NCBI GenBank assembly: GCA_934376955.1
Contig: CAKRPJ010000006.1
Location: 1-64,000 of the forward strand
Direction: 5' to 3'
DNA: 64,000 nt
From: CAKRPJ01 sp934376955
GTDB taxonomy: Bacteria; Bacillota; Clostridia; Lachnospirales; Lachnospiraceae
How positions within the stretch are numbered: the stretch's first letter is position 1; each line of letters opens with the position of its first letter. The position numbers and the translations under genes are program-made. Positions 8,711-17,619 of the stretch are shown one piece after another. Below the pieces are notes generated by a model. It worked only from the letters and a program-made list of their open reading frames with translations, was not told where the DNA came from and made no database searches.

Positions 8711-8742
8711 AATTTTCAATTCCTCCGGTAATATTTTAGTTA

Positions 8743-8785
8743 GTATGAACATACTCACTATAACACAGGGAAAATGCAATGTCAA
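8743..8785 (-). promoter_or_regulatory. Promoter of the SsuA-type ABC operon with palindromic operator
   Basis: Reading the minus strand, -35 TTGACA (8785-8780), 17-bp spacer and -10 TATAGT (8762-8757) form a near-consensus sigma-A promoter. The palindrome GTATGAACATAC (8743-8754) covers the expected transcription start and could be a repressor site. Confidence 0.7.
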
Positions 8786-8867
8786 AGCCGAGAGTAAAAT
8801 CGAAAAAATGACCTAAAAAAATAAAGAAGATCCAAAAAAAATCGTTAAATCTTAAACAAAAAGATTG

Positions 8868-8896
8868 TTGCGGACAGGTTAAGGATGTGAGATAAT
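8868..8896 (+). promoter_or_regulatory. Predicted promoter of the hydrogenase gene
   Basis: TTGCGG at 8868-8873, 17-bp spacer, GATAAT at 8891-8896. It is divergent from the ABC operon promoter, about 100 bp away. Confidence 0.5.
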
Positions 8897-8953
8897 AAAG
8901 AACAATGAGAAAACAATTAAGAAAACATAGAAATCAGGAGGACAAGTAAGAGT

Positions 8954-10438
8954 ATGAAGACCAATGACGAAGCGCTGCTGAAGATCAAGTATAATGTCTT
9001 GCATGAAGTGGCAAAGCTGGCTTTTGCCGGAGAACTCGAAGAAAAGAGAGATGAGATCCCGTTTAAGCTGATCCCGGGCCCGAAGGCGCAGTTCCGCTGC
9101 TGCGTTTACAAAGAAAGGGAGATCATCCGTCAGAGGGTACGTCTTGCTGAAGGAAAATGTCCGAGTAATGTCCATAGCGACAATATGATCCAGGTTATTT
9201 CCTCTGCCTGTGAGGAATGTCCGATCACTCGTTTCGTAGTAACCGATAACTGCCAGAAATGTATGGGAAAGGCATGTCAGAACGCCTGTAATTTCGGTGC
9301 GATCTCCATGGGCCGCGACCGTGCCCATATTGACCCCGGAAAATGTAAGGAATGCGGTAAGTGTTCTCAGGCATGTCCGTACAATGCAATTGCAGAGTTG
9401 ATCCGTCCCTGCCGCCGTGCATGTCCGGTAGACGCGATCGATATGGATCTGGAGACAGGTATCTGCCGTATCGACGAATCCAGGTGTATCCAGTGTGGTG
9501 CCTGTGTAAGAAGCTGCCCGTTTGGTGCGATCACAACCAAGGTATTTATCGTTCATGTTATCAATGAGATCAAGGCAGGCAAGAAGGTAGTTGCCATGGT
9601 GGCTCCGGCTGCTGAGGGAGAATTCGGCGCTGATATCACAATGGGAAGCTGGAGAACGGCTCTTAAGAAGGTTGGCTTTACCGATATGGTCGAGGTGGCT
9701 GTAGGCGGTGATATGACGGCAGCTTACGAGGCAATGGAGTGGGCAGAAGCCTACAAAGAGGGCAAGAAGATGACAACCTCTTGCTGCCCGGCCTTTGTAA
9801 ATATGATCCGCAAGCATTATCCGGCGCTGATCGATAATATGTCCACCACAGTATCCCCGATGGTGGCTGTTTCCAGAATGTTAAAGGCAAAGGATCCGGA
9901 GACGGTAACCGTATTTATCGGGCCGTGTATGGCAAAGAAATCCGAGGCTGCCGATAAGAGCATCGAGGGCAATGCAGACTATGTACTGACCTTCGGTGAG
10001 GCGATCGAGCTTATGGGAGCAAAGGATGTGAAGTTAGAGCCGGAGGAGTACGCAGATCAGGAAGGAAGCGTATTCGGTAAACGCTTCGGCAATGGCGGCG
10101 GCGTTACCAACGCAGTTATCCAGTGCTTAAAGGAGCAGGGCCAGAGTACAGATATCAAGGTTGCAAAATGCAGCGGCCCGGCGGATGTTAAGAAGGCCCT
10201 TCTGTTAATGAAGGTCGGAAGACTTCCGGAGGACTTTATCGAGGGAATGATGTGTCAGGGTGGATGCGTCGGCGGCCCGAGCAACTTAAAGCAGGAGGTC
10301 GTATGGAAGAAAGACCGTGATGCTCTGATCGCAAAGGCAGATGGCAGAGGAGTATGGGAGAACCTTAAGAACTATGATATGGATTCCTTCTCCATGCACA
10401 GAAGCTTTGCAAAGAAAGAGGACGCAGAAAACAAATAA
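8954..10438 (+). CDS. [FeFe]-hydrogenase, group B type
   Basis: A 494-residue iron-only hydrogenase-like protein. The N-terminal third holds ferredoxin-type [4Fe-4S] motifs (CQKCMGKACQNAC from residue 100, CKECGKCSQACP from 131, CIQCGACVRSCP from 178). The H-cluster domain shows the three family motifs: TTSCCPAF (residues 274-281), FIGPCMAKKSE (321-331) and EGMMCQGGCVGGP (430-442). These variants, with TSCCPAF and GGCVGGP, match group B rather than the well-studied group A HydA (TSCCPxW, MPCxxK). Reversible H2 oxidation or proton reduction is expected from the H-cluster ligands; group B activity is little characterised. No maturase genes (HydE, HydF, HydG) are in the window. The gene has its own promoter and terminator. 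Confidence 0.9.
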   Translation: MKTNDEALLKIKYNVLHEVAKLAFAGELEEKRDEIPFKLIPGPKAQFRCCVYKEREIIRQRVRLAEGKCPSNVHSDNMIQVISSACEECPITRFVVTDNCQKCMGKACQNACNFGAISMGRDRAHIDPGKCKECGKCSQACPYNAIAELIRPCRRACPVDAIDMDLETGICRIDESRCIQCGACVRSCPFGAITTKVFIVHVINEIKAGKKVVAMVAPAAEGEFGADITMGSWRTALKKVGFTDMVEVAVGGDMTAAYEAMEWAEAYKEGKKMTTSCCPAFVNMIRKHYPALIDNMSTTVSPMVAVSRMLKAKDPETVTVFIGPCMAKKSEAADKSIEGNADYVLTFGEAIELMGAKDVKLEPEEYADQEGSVFGKRFGNGGGVTNAVIQCLKEQGQSTDIKVAKCSGPADVKKALLLMKVGRLPEDFIEGMMCQGGCVGGPSNLKQEVVWKKDRDALIAKADGRGVWENLKNYDMDSFSMHRSFAKKEDAENK

Positions 10439-10456
10439 ATAATTGTAAATGAGAAC

Positions 10457-10503
10457 AAAAAAGGCTGACGCCTGCAGAAATGCAATGCGGCAGCCTTTTT
10501 TAT
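10457..10503 (+). terminator. Bidirectional terminator between hydrogenase and activase genes
   Basis: AAAAAAGGCTG (10457-10467) pairs with CAGCCTTTTTT (10491-10501). The A-run and T-run allow use from both sides, fitting two convergent genes. Confidence 0.85.
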
Positions 10504-10512
10504 GTTCAGCGG

Positions 10513-13500
10513 TTATTTTTCAGGAGCTTTTTCCTGCTCAGCAGCGAGATTTTTCTGAGCGGTCGCCAACATAAGCTTGATACGGTTCAGCTGGTTGACC
10601 TCACTGGCTCCGGGGTCGTAATCGACGGCAATGATATTCGCCATGGGATTTTCATGGCGCAGCTCCTTGATCACGCCTTTTCCGACAATGTGGTTCGGCA
10701 GACAGCCGAAGGGCTGGACACAGACAATGTTATTGACACCACTGTGGATCAGCTCCAGCATTTCTCCGGTAAGGAACCAGCCCTCTCCGGTCTGATTTCC
10801 GAGAGAAACAAACTCGTTGGCCATTACTGCCAGATTTTTGATCCGCGCAGGCGGTGTAAAATGCTTACTGTGCTCCAGCTCACGGCGGGCGGCCTTTCGG
10901 AAGAACTCCAGAAGGGAGATCGCCATGTTGCAGATATAGGCAGTGGAGCGCTTGCTTCCGAGATTGTCGGCCCGGAAGTTGCTGTTATAAAAGCAGTAAA
11001 GAAGGAAATCCATCAGATCCGGCATAACGGCCTCGGCGCCCTCAGACTCCAGAAGCTCAACAATATGGTTGTTGGCAGTAGGAGAAAACTTAACGAGGAT
11101 CTCACCGACGATGCCGACCCGCGGTTTTTTGATATCAGTTCGCTCCAGCGTGTCAAAATCGTGGATGATCCCGCGGATATTGCGGGAAAACTCCATAATT
11201 CCGGTACTGCGGCGTTTGAGAGAGCGGATACATATCTCCTTCCATTTTTCGTGAAGGGCGTTGGCAGAGCCCGGAACCTTTTCGTAAGGTCTTGTGGCAT
11301 AAAGCACACGCATGAATACATCCCCGTATACGACAGCCTGCAGGGCCTTAGCCAGCATCTGCGGTGAATAGGAAAAGCCCGGGTTTGTCTCCATGCCGTT
11401 TGCATTTAAGGAGATCACAGGGATCTGCGGCATTCCGGCCTTCTGAAGGGCCCGGCGGATAAATCCGATATAGTTGGAGGCACGGCAGCCGCCTCCGGTC
11501 TGTGACATTAAAATAGCTGTATGATTCAGATCATATTTTCCTGACAGCAGGGCATCCATGATCTGACCGATCACGATCAGCGACGGATAGCAGGCATCGT
11601 TATTAACAAATTTTAATCCGGTATCGACAGCGGCCTTGTCATCGTTTTTAAGAACGACAAGGTGGTAGCCGAAGCTCTGGATCGCCGGCTCGAGAAGCTC
11701 AAAGTGGATCGGAGACATCTGCGGGCAGAGGATCGTATAGGTATCGCGCATTTCTTTTGTAAAGATCACACGATTGTAGGAGCTGGAAACGATATCTCTC
11801 GTGTAGCGCCTCTCATCTCTGACGCGAAGTGCGGAGATCAGGGAGCGGATACGTATTCTTGCAGCTCCCAGATTGTTGACCTCGTCGATCTTTAAAACCG
11901 TATAGATCTTGCCGGAGCCGGTCAGGATATCGCTCACCTGATCGGTGGTAACGGCATCGAGGCCGCATCCGAAGGAGTTGAGCTGGATGAGATCCAGATT
12001 ATCCTGAGATTTAACGAAGGTGGCGGCGGCATACAGGCGGGAGTGATACATCCACTGGTCAGTTACGATAAGAGGATGTTCCACCTTTGCCAGATGCGAA
12101 ACGGAATCCTCGGTAAGCACGGCAAAGCCGTAGGAGGTGATCAGATCGGGGATACCGTGGTTGATCTCCGGATCCACATGATATGGTCTTCCCGCCAGAA
12201 CGATTCCGTGCTTTCCGCTCTCTTTGAGATAGCGGATGACCTCCTCGCCCTTATTCTCGATATCACGGCGTGCCTGCTCTAATTCCTTCCATGCCTTTCT
12301 GGCAGCAGAACGCGTTTCACTCTCCGGAATACCAAATTCCTTTTTAAACTCTGAGCAGAGCTGCTTTGTAAGGATCGGTTCGCTTGTAAAGGCCATAAAG
12401 GGATTCATGAAGCGGATATGCTTTTCTGCCAGCTCCTCCATATTGTTTTTGATATTTTCCGCATAGGAGGTGACCATAGGACAGTTATAATGGTTTCCGG
12501 CCCCCTCGATCTCTTTTCTTTCATACGGAATACACGGATAGAAGATGAAGGGGATATTATTCTTTATAAGCCATGCAATATGGCCGTGGGCCAGCTTGGC
12601 CGGATAGCATTCGGATTCACTGGGGATTGTTTCAAGTCCCAGCTCATATATGTTTCGGCTCGACTGGGGAGAGAGAACGACCCGGAAGCCGAGCTCTTTA
12701 AAGAACGTAGCCCAGTATGGAAAATTCTCATACATATTGAGGACCCGCGGGATCCCCACAGTACCCCGGTGGGCTTTGTCCGCAGATAGCGGTTCATAAT
12801 CAAAGATCCGGTGATATTTATAATTGAAAAGGTTCGGAATATCGCGCTTTGCCTTTTCCACGCCAAGTCCGCGTTCGCAGCGGTTTCCGGAGATATAACG
12901 GCGGCCGCCCTCGAACAGGTTTATCGTTAGGACACAATGGTTAATACATCCGCGGCAGCGGCCCATGGAGGTCGTATAGACCAGATTTATGATTTTGTCC
13001 AGAGAAAGCATGGTAGTAGGCTCCGGATGGTTCAGATACCGCTCTCTTGCGATCAGAGCGGCGCCGAAGGCACCCATGATGCCGGCAATATCCGGACGGA
13101 TGGCGTCACAGTCTGCGATCTTTTCAAAGCTTCTTAAAACGGCATCGTTATAGAAGGTGCCGCCCTGTACGACCACGTTTTTCCCCAGATCGGAGGCAGT
13201 CGTGATCTTTATTACCTTGAAAAGGGCATTTTTAATGACAGAATAGGCGAGTCCGGCGGAAATATCCGCGACAGTTGCGCCCTCCTTCTGTGCCTGTTTC
13301 ACATTGGAATTCATAAATACCGTGCATCGTGTTCCGAGGTCGATCGGATTCGGGGCAAAGAGCGCTTCCTTTGCGAAGTCCTGAACACTGTAATTTAAGG
13401 ATTTTGCAAAAGTCTCGATAAATGAGCCGCAGCCGGAGGAGCAGGCCTCGTTGAGCTGTACGCTGTCGACGGTACCGTCCTTGATGCGGATACATTTCAT

Positions 13501-14775
13501 GTCCTGTCCGCCGATATCGAGGATACAATCTACCTTCGGATCGAAAAAGGCGGCGGCATAGTAGTGGGAGATCGTTTCGACCTCTCCCTCATCGAGCATA
13601 AAGGCTGCCTTTAACAGTGCTTCGCCATAGCCGGTAGAGCAGGAACGGGCAATCACAGCATTCTTCGGCAGCAGGCTCTTGATCTCTTTTATGGACGAGA
13701 TCGCCGTCGCCAGCGGACTGCCGTTGTTGCTGCTGTAAAAGCTGTAGAGCAGGGAGCCGTCTTCCCCCACCAGTGCAATTTTTGTGGTGGTGGATCCGGC
13801 ATCGATGCCTAAAAAGCAGTTGCCTTCATAGGAAGCAAGGTCTCCGCGGCGTACCTTGTGGCGGTTGTGCCGTTCGGTAAAGGCCTTGTAGTCGGCTTCG
13901 TCGCGAAACAGCGGCTCCATTCGCTTGACCTCAAATTCCATCTTGATCCCGTTTGAAAGATCCCGGATCATTTTATCAAGGGAGAATATCGGTTCGCTCT
14001 TTGCATTCATTGCTGCACCGATGGCAGCAAAAAGATGGGAATGATCCGGAGCAATGATCTGTTCTCCGCTTAAATTCAAGGTTCGGATGAAGGCATTTCT
14101 TAATTCGGAAAGGAAATGCAGCGGGCCTCCTAAGAAGGCCACGTTTCCGCGTATCGGTTTTCCGCAGGCAAGTCCGCTGATCGTCTGGTTGACGACCGCC
14201 TGAAAGATGGATGCGGAAAGGTCTTCCCTTGTTGCTCCTTCATTGATCAGGGGCTGGATATCGGATTTTGCGAATACGCCGCAGCGTGCCGCAATGGGAT
14301 AGATCGCTTTATAATTTTTGGCATACTCATTAAGCCCTGTCGCATCGGTCTGGAGCAGGGAGGCCATCTGGTCGATAAAGGAACCGGTTCCTCCGGCACA
14401 GATACCGTTCATACGCTGGTCAATGCCGCCGGTAAAGTAAATGATCTTCGCATCTTCGCCGCCGAGCTCAATGGCTACGTCGGTCTGCGGCGCGTAGTCC
14501 TGGAGTGCGGTGGCTACTGCAATGACCTCCTGGACGAAGGGAATATGTAAATGACTCGACAGAGTAAGACCGCCGGAGCCTGTGATGCTCGGACGGAGTG
14601 TCAGCTCTCCGAGCTGTTCCCTGCACTTTTTTAGGAGTGAGGCCAAAGTCTCCTGGATATTGGCGAAGTGACGCTCATAGTCAGCGAATAATAGCCTGTT
14701 ATCGTCATCGATAACAGCGATTTTAACTGTTGTGGAGCCGATATCGACTCCGAGACGAAATTCTTTTTTATCCAT
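10513..14775 (-). CDS. Giant 2-hydroxyacyl-CoA dehydratase activase-related protein (double ASKHA domain)
   Basis: A 1420-residue protein of the HgdC/BcrA-related family. Two ASKHA ATPase domains are present: VDIGSTTVKIAV (residues 10-21) and GIDAGSTTTKIALV (323-336). Each has both cysteines that in HgdC hold a [4Fe-4S] cluster: Cys126 (ICAGGTGSF) with Cys165 (ARCGVFAKSD), and Cys445 (ACSSGCGSF) with Cys484 (TRCTVFMNSN), spacing 39 in both. The region after residue about 600 (GRCRGCINHC) and the DUF2229 and HgdB-like segments follow. Known HgdC homodimers fire ATP-driven electrons into dehydratases; here one chain could make the whole dimer. The C-terminal part may be the electron acceptor. 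Substrate unknown. Transcribed from a minus-strand promoter at 14830-14858. Confidence 0.87.
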   Translation of the reverse strand: MDKKEFRLGVDIGSTTVKIAVIDDDNRLLFADYERHFANIQETLASLLKKCREQLGELTLRPSITGSGGLTLSSHLHIPFVQEVIAVATALQDYAPQTDVAIELGGEDAKIIYFTGGIDQRMNGICAGGTGSFIDQMASLLQTDATGLNEYAKNYKAIYPIAARCGVFAKSDIQPLINEGATREDLSASIFQAVVNQTISGLACGKPIRGNVAFLGGPLHFLSELRNAFIRTLNLSGEQIIAPDHSHLFAAIGAAMNAKSEPIFSLDKMIRDLSNGIKMEFEVKRMEPLFRDEADYKAFTERHNRHKVRRGDLASYEGNCFLGIDAGSTTTKIALVGEDGSLLYSFYSSNNGSPLATAISSIKEIKSLLPKNAVIARSCSTGYGEALLKAAFMLDEGEVETISHYYAAAFFDPKVDCILDIGGQDMKCIRIKDGTVDSVQLNEACSSGCGSFIETFAKSLNYSVQDFAKEALFAPNPIDLGTRCTVFMNSNVKQAQKEGATVADISAGLAYSVIKNALFKVIKITTASDLGKNVVVQGGTFYNDAVLRSFEKIADCDAIRPDIAGIMGAFGAALIARERYLNHPEPTTMLSLDKIINLVYTTSMGRCRGCINHCVLTINLFEGGRRYISGNRCERGLGVEKAKRDIPNLFNYKYHRIFDYEPLSADKAHRGTVGIPRVLNMYENFPYWATFFKELGFRVVLSPQSSRNIYELGLETIPSESECYPAKLAHGHIAWLIKNNIPFIFYPCIPYERKEIEGAGNHYNCPMVTSYAENIKNNMEELAEKHIRFMNPFMAFTSEPILTKQLCSEFKKEFGIPESETRSAARKAWKELEQARRDIENKGEEVIRYLKESGKHGIVLAGRPYHVDPEINHGIPDLITSYGFAVLTEDSVSHLAKVEHPLIVTDQWMYHSRLYAAATFVKSQDNLDLIQLNSFGCGLDAVTTDQVSDILTGSGKIYTVLKIDEVNNLGAARIRIRSLISALRVRDERRYTRDIVSSSYNRVIFTKEMRDTYTILCPQMSPIHFELLEPAIQSFGYHLVVLKNDDKAAVDTGLKFVNNDACYPSLIVIGQIMDALLSGKYDLNHTAILMSQTGGGCRASNYIGFIRRALQKAGMPQIPVISLNANGMETNPGFSYSPQMLAKALQAVVYGDVFMRVLYATRPYEKVPGSANALHEKWKEICIRSLKRRSTGIMEFSRNIRGIIHDFDTLERTDIKKPRVGIVGEILVKFSPTANNHIVELLESEGAEAVMPDLMDFLLYCFYNSNFRADNLGSKRSTAYICNMAISLLEFFRKAARRELEHSKHFTPPARIKNLAVMANEFVSLGNQTGEGWFLTGEMLELIHSGVNNIVCVQPFGCLPNHIVGKGVIKELRHENPMANIIAVDYDPGASEVNQLNRIKLMLATAQKNLAAEQEKAPEK

Positions 14776-14829
14776 TTAAGTGGGAAAATCCCCTTTTACC
14801 TCCTTTGTAGGATGACGCCATTCAAAACA

Positions 14830-14858
14830 ATTATAACATAAAACGATCGGGAAGACAA
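14830..14858 (-). promoter_or_regulatory. Predicted promoter of the activase gene
   Basis: On the minus strand TTGTCT (14858-14853), 17 bp, TATAAT (14835-14830). The start codon is at 14775. Confidence 0.6.
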
Positions 14859-14941
14859 TGAACACAATTCCCAGAAAATTTTGTGTAAAAATGTCGAAAA
14901 TCGTTATGCCAATAGAAACAGGCGATGAAACAGGAAATAGT

Positions 14942-14971
14942 TTGACAAACAGAACAGCGGGGAATTATAAT
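14942..14971 (+). promoter_or_regulatory. Predicted promoter of the rhomboid-like gene
   Basis: TTGACA at 14942-14947 and TATAAT at 14966-14971 with an 18-bp spacer. A start here would place the transcript about 40 nt before the ATG at 15021 and leave little room to initiate at the upstream in-frame ATG at 14985. Confidence 0.7.
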
Positions 14972-15020
14972 AGCGACTACAGGAATGCAGAAGGCACTGT
15001 ATGCCCGGAAAGGAAGAAAG

Positions 15021-15902
15021 ATGAATAAAATTTTTAATGAGCTGGAAAGAAAATTCGGAAAGTATGCCATTCCGAATCTGATGTATTATGTGGTTATCCT
15101 GTATGCCGTTGGGATATTCGTATGCTGGCAGTCTCCGGCATTTTACTTTAATTATCTGATGCTGGATGCCAGAGCGATCCTGCACGGACAGATATGGAGG
15201 ATCGTCACATTCCTGATGTGGCCTCTCTCAAATAACCCGATCCTGAATGTTCTGGTTATTTTCTGCTACTATAATCTGGGACACACTCTGGAATATGTCT
15301 GGGGCTCCTTCCGGTTTAATGTTTACTTTTTCATGGGGATCTTCGGTCATGTACTGGCAGCGGTTATTATTTATCTGCTATTTGGCATGGTATATCCCCT
15401 GACACCGGAATATTTGAATTTCTCCCTGTTTTTTGCTTATGCAGCTACATTTCCGGATGCACAGTTTTTGCTGTTCTATGTCATTCCCATAAAAGCCAAG
15501 TGGCTGGCGCTCTTTAACGGAGCGTACTTTATTTACGGACTGATCTTCGGCGGCACGGCAATGCGGATCGCGATCGTTATGTCCTTATTGAACTTTATCC
15601 TCTATTGGGCTATGTCCAGAGGGTGGAAATATAACCCCAGAGAGATAAGGAGAAAACAGCAGTTTAAGGCGCAGATGCAGCAGACAGCCCAAAAGGAGAA
15701 GACCCGGGGCCGTCATCGCTGTGCCGTATGCGGGCGCACGGAGCTTGATGATCCGGAGCTCGTTTTCCGCTATTGCTCAAAGTGCGAGGGAGATCTTGAG
15801 TATTGTCAGGACCATCTGTATACACATCAACATGTAACCAGAGGCGGAATGGATCCGAGACAGGCGGAAAAGAAACCGGAGGATCCAAAACCGCTCTCTT
15901 GA
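15021..15902 (+). CDS. Rhomboid-like membrane protein with C-terminal zinc-binding tail, active-site serine missing
   Basis: A 293-residue protein with about six membrane segments in residues 15-200 and a soluble tail. The membrane part follows the rhomboid pattern: HGQIWRIVTFLMWP, then a Leu/Glu/Gly-rich segment LGHTLEYVWGSFRF, then AYAATFPDAQ and FYVIPIKAKWLALF. Where active rhomboids carry GxSG with the catalytic serine, this protein reads PEYLNFSLFFAYA, so it is probably not a protease. The tail has CAVCG, CSKCEGDLEYC and HLYTHQHV, a likely zinc-ribbon or hairpin site. GGAAAGGAAG precedes the ATG at 15021. Monocistronic with its own promoter. A role in membrane-protein quality control, as for inactive rhomboids, is speculation. 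Confidence 0.72.
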   Translation: MNKIFNELERKFGKYAIPNLMYYVVILYAVGIFVCWQSPAFYFNYLMLDARAILHGQIWRIVTFLMWPLSNNPILNVLVIFCYYNLGHTLEYVWGSFRFNVYFFMGIFGHVLAAVIIYLLFGMVYPLTPEYLNFSLFFAYAATFPDAQFLLFYVIPIKAKWLALFNGAYFIYGLIFGGTAMRIAIVMSLLNFILYWAMSRGWKYNPREIRRKQQFKAQMQQTAQKEKTRGRHRCAVCGRTELDDPELVFRYCSKCEGDLEYCQDHLYTHQHVTRGGMDPRQAEKKPEDPKPLS

Positions 15903-16024
15903 TTGAGAGCAGGATCTGGCTGTGGTCACTGCCGGGGTGTTAAACAACTCCAACAGGCACGAGCCGGCAACGAACACGAATGTAATGCGGGTGGTTACAG
16001 TAGACTGATAAAGGAGAGACACAG

Positions 16025-17296
16025 ATGGAGAAGAAGCTTTTCGTAACCAAAGAACAATTAGAAGAAATTTCAAAGACGTATCCCACACCGTTTTATTTGT
16101 ATGATGAAAAGGGGATCCGGGAAAATGCGAAGGCACTCAAGGAGGCATTTTCATGGAATAAGGGATTTCGGGAGTATTTTGCGGTGAAGGCAACGCCGAA
16201 TCCGTTTATTCTGAAGATCTTAAAGGAGCAGGGCTGCGGGACAGACTGTTCCTCCAAGACAGAGCTTATGTTGTCGGATGCCTGCGGATTTCACGGACAT
16301 GATATCATGTTCTCCTCCAATGACACGCCGCCGGAGGAATTTAAGTTTGCCGATGATCTCGGTGCGATCATCAATCTGGATGACTTTACCCATATTGAGT
16401 GTGTAGAGAAGGTTCTCGGAAAGATCCCGGAAACCATCTGCTGCCGCTTTAACCCGGGCGGACTGTTTTGCATCACAACAGACATTATGGATAATCCGGG
16501 AGATGCGAAGTATGGTATGACCGAGGCCCAGATCACCGAGGCCTATAAGATCTTAAAAGCAAAGGGCGCGAAAAACTTCGGTATCCATGCTTTCCTTGCC
16601 AGCAATACAGTAACGAATGAATATTATCCGGTTCTGGCCAAGGTTCTTTTTGAGTTGGCGGTAAAGCTCAAGAAGGAGACAGGAGCCAATATCCGTTTCA
16701 TCAATCTTTCCGGCGGCATCGGTGTTCCGTATCATCCGGATCAGACTCCGAATGACATTAAGGTAATCGGTGAAGGAGTTAGAAAGGTCTATGAGGAGGT
16801 CATGGTTCCGGCCGGAATGGGTGATGTGGCAATCTTTACGGAGCTGGGACGTTTTATGCTTGCTCCTTATGGTGTTCTTGTGACAAGAGCGATCCATGAA
16901 AAGCACACCTATAAAGAGTACATCGGCGTGGATGCCTGTGCGGTAAACCTTATGCGTCCGGCTATGTATGGTGCATATCACCATATTACGGTTATGGGAA
17001 AGGAAAAAGAGCCCTGCGACCACAAGTATGATATCGTCGGCTCCCTCTGCGAAAATAACGACAAATTTGCCATTGACCGAATGCTGCCGAAGATCGACAT
17101 GGGAGACATTCTGGTGATCCATGATGCGGGTGCCCACGGATTTTCCATGGGATACAATTACAACGGAAAATTAAAGAGCGCCGAGCTTCTCTTAAAGGAG
17201 GACGGAAGCGTCAGCATGATCCGCCGGGCGGAGACACCGAAGGATTATTTTGCGACATTTGATTTTTGTGATATCTTGAAAAATATGAAGGAATAG
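16025..17296 (+). CDS. lysA: Diaminopimelate decarboxylase-like PLP enzyme (fold III)
   Basis: A 423-residue group IV amino-acid decarboxylase. The N-terminal alanine-racemase-like barrel has the PLP lysine in YFAVKATPNP (Lys55), and a glycine-rich phosphate-binding stretch in NLSGGIGVPY near residue 230. The C-terminal beta domain has ELGRFMLAPYG and GSLCENND, where Cys is the conserved residue contributed across the dimer interface. Lysine formation from meso-DAP is the best assignment. The motifs are somewhat divergent (GSLCENND instead of GPICESGD), so a related diamine decarboxylase is not excluded. ATG has GGAGAG upstream. No other lysine genes adjoin; a terminator follows. Confidence 0.8.
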   Translation: MEKKLFVTKEQLEEISKTYPTPFYLYDEKGIRENAKALKEAFSWNKGFREYFAVKATPNPFILKILKEQGCGTDCSSKTELMLSDACGFHGHDIMFSSNDTPPEEFKFADDLGAIINLDDFTHIECVEKVLGKIPETICCRFNPGGLFCITTDIMDNPGDAKYGMTEAQITEAYKILKAKGAKNFGIHAFLASNTVTNEYYPVLAKVLFELAVKLKKETGANIRFINLSGGIGVPYHPDQTPNDIKVIGEGVRKVYEEVMVPAGMGDVAIFTELGRFMLAPYGVLVTRAIHEKHTYKEYIGVDACAVNLMRPAMYGAYHHITVMGKEKEPCDHKYDIVGSLCENNDKFAIDRMLPKIDMGDILVIHDAGAHGFSMGYNYNGKLKSAELLLKEDGSVSMIRRAETPKDYFATFDFCDILKNMKE

Positions 17297-17318
17297 AAAC
17301 GCTATTGCAATACAGGAG

Positions 17319-17360
17319 GCTGCCAAGAGATGAGAGATCATCCCTCGGCAGCTTTTTTTG
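17319..17360 (+). terminator. Terminator after the decarboxylase gene
   Basis: GCTGCC (17319-17324) and GGCAGC (17347-17352) with inner GAG/CTC pairing, followed by seven T residues. A second hairpin CTGCAC/GTGCAG lies at 17391-17410. The rest of the 17300-17619 gap is AT-rich with no gene I can support. Confidence 0.8.
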
Positions 17361-17619
17361 AGATGCGCATTCCCGCAAAATGAAAAAATCCTGCACAAGG
17401 AGGTGTGCAGGAATTCATCAATTAGGATTATAATTTCAAAAAGGTTAAAGATAAAGGATTCATTTTCTCGTGCATCTTTTATGGTTTTAGTATATCATGC
17501 CGGTCATAAAAATGATTGTATATTCTTTGAATGAATTATGAAGAATTTCTTAAGATTTTAATAGATTCAGGGAAGTGAAGATGCCGTCCTGAATATTCTA
17601 ATGGTAAAAGACGATAAGG

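Noticed and set aside
8879..9817. Long minus-strand open frame across the hydrogenase gene
   Set aside because: Shadow frame; the plus strand encodes unmistakable hydrogenase motifs there.
10480..11367. Long plus-strand open frame across the activase gene
   Set aside because: Shadow of the minus-strand activase; no ribosome site, no recognisable protein motif.
17412..17619. Short gene in the AT-rich gap before the subtilase
   Set aside because: No frame with a ribosome site and plausible composition; the ATG at 17601 is out of frame with the protease.
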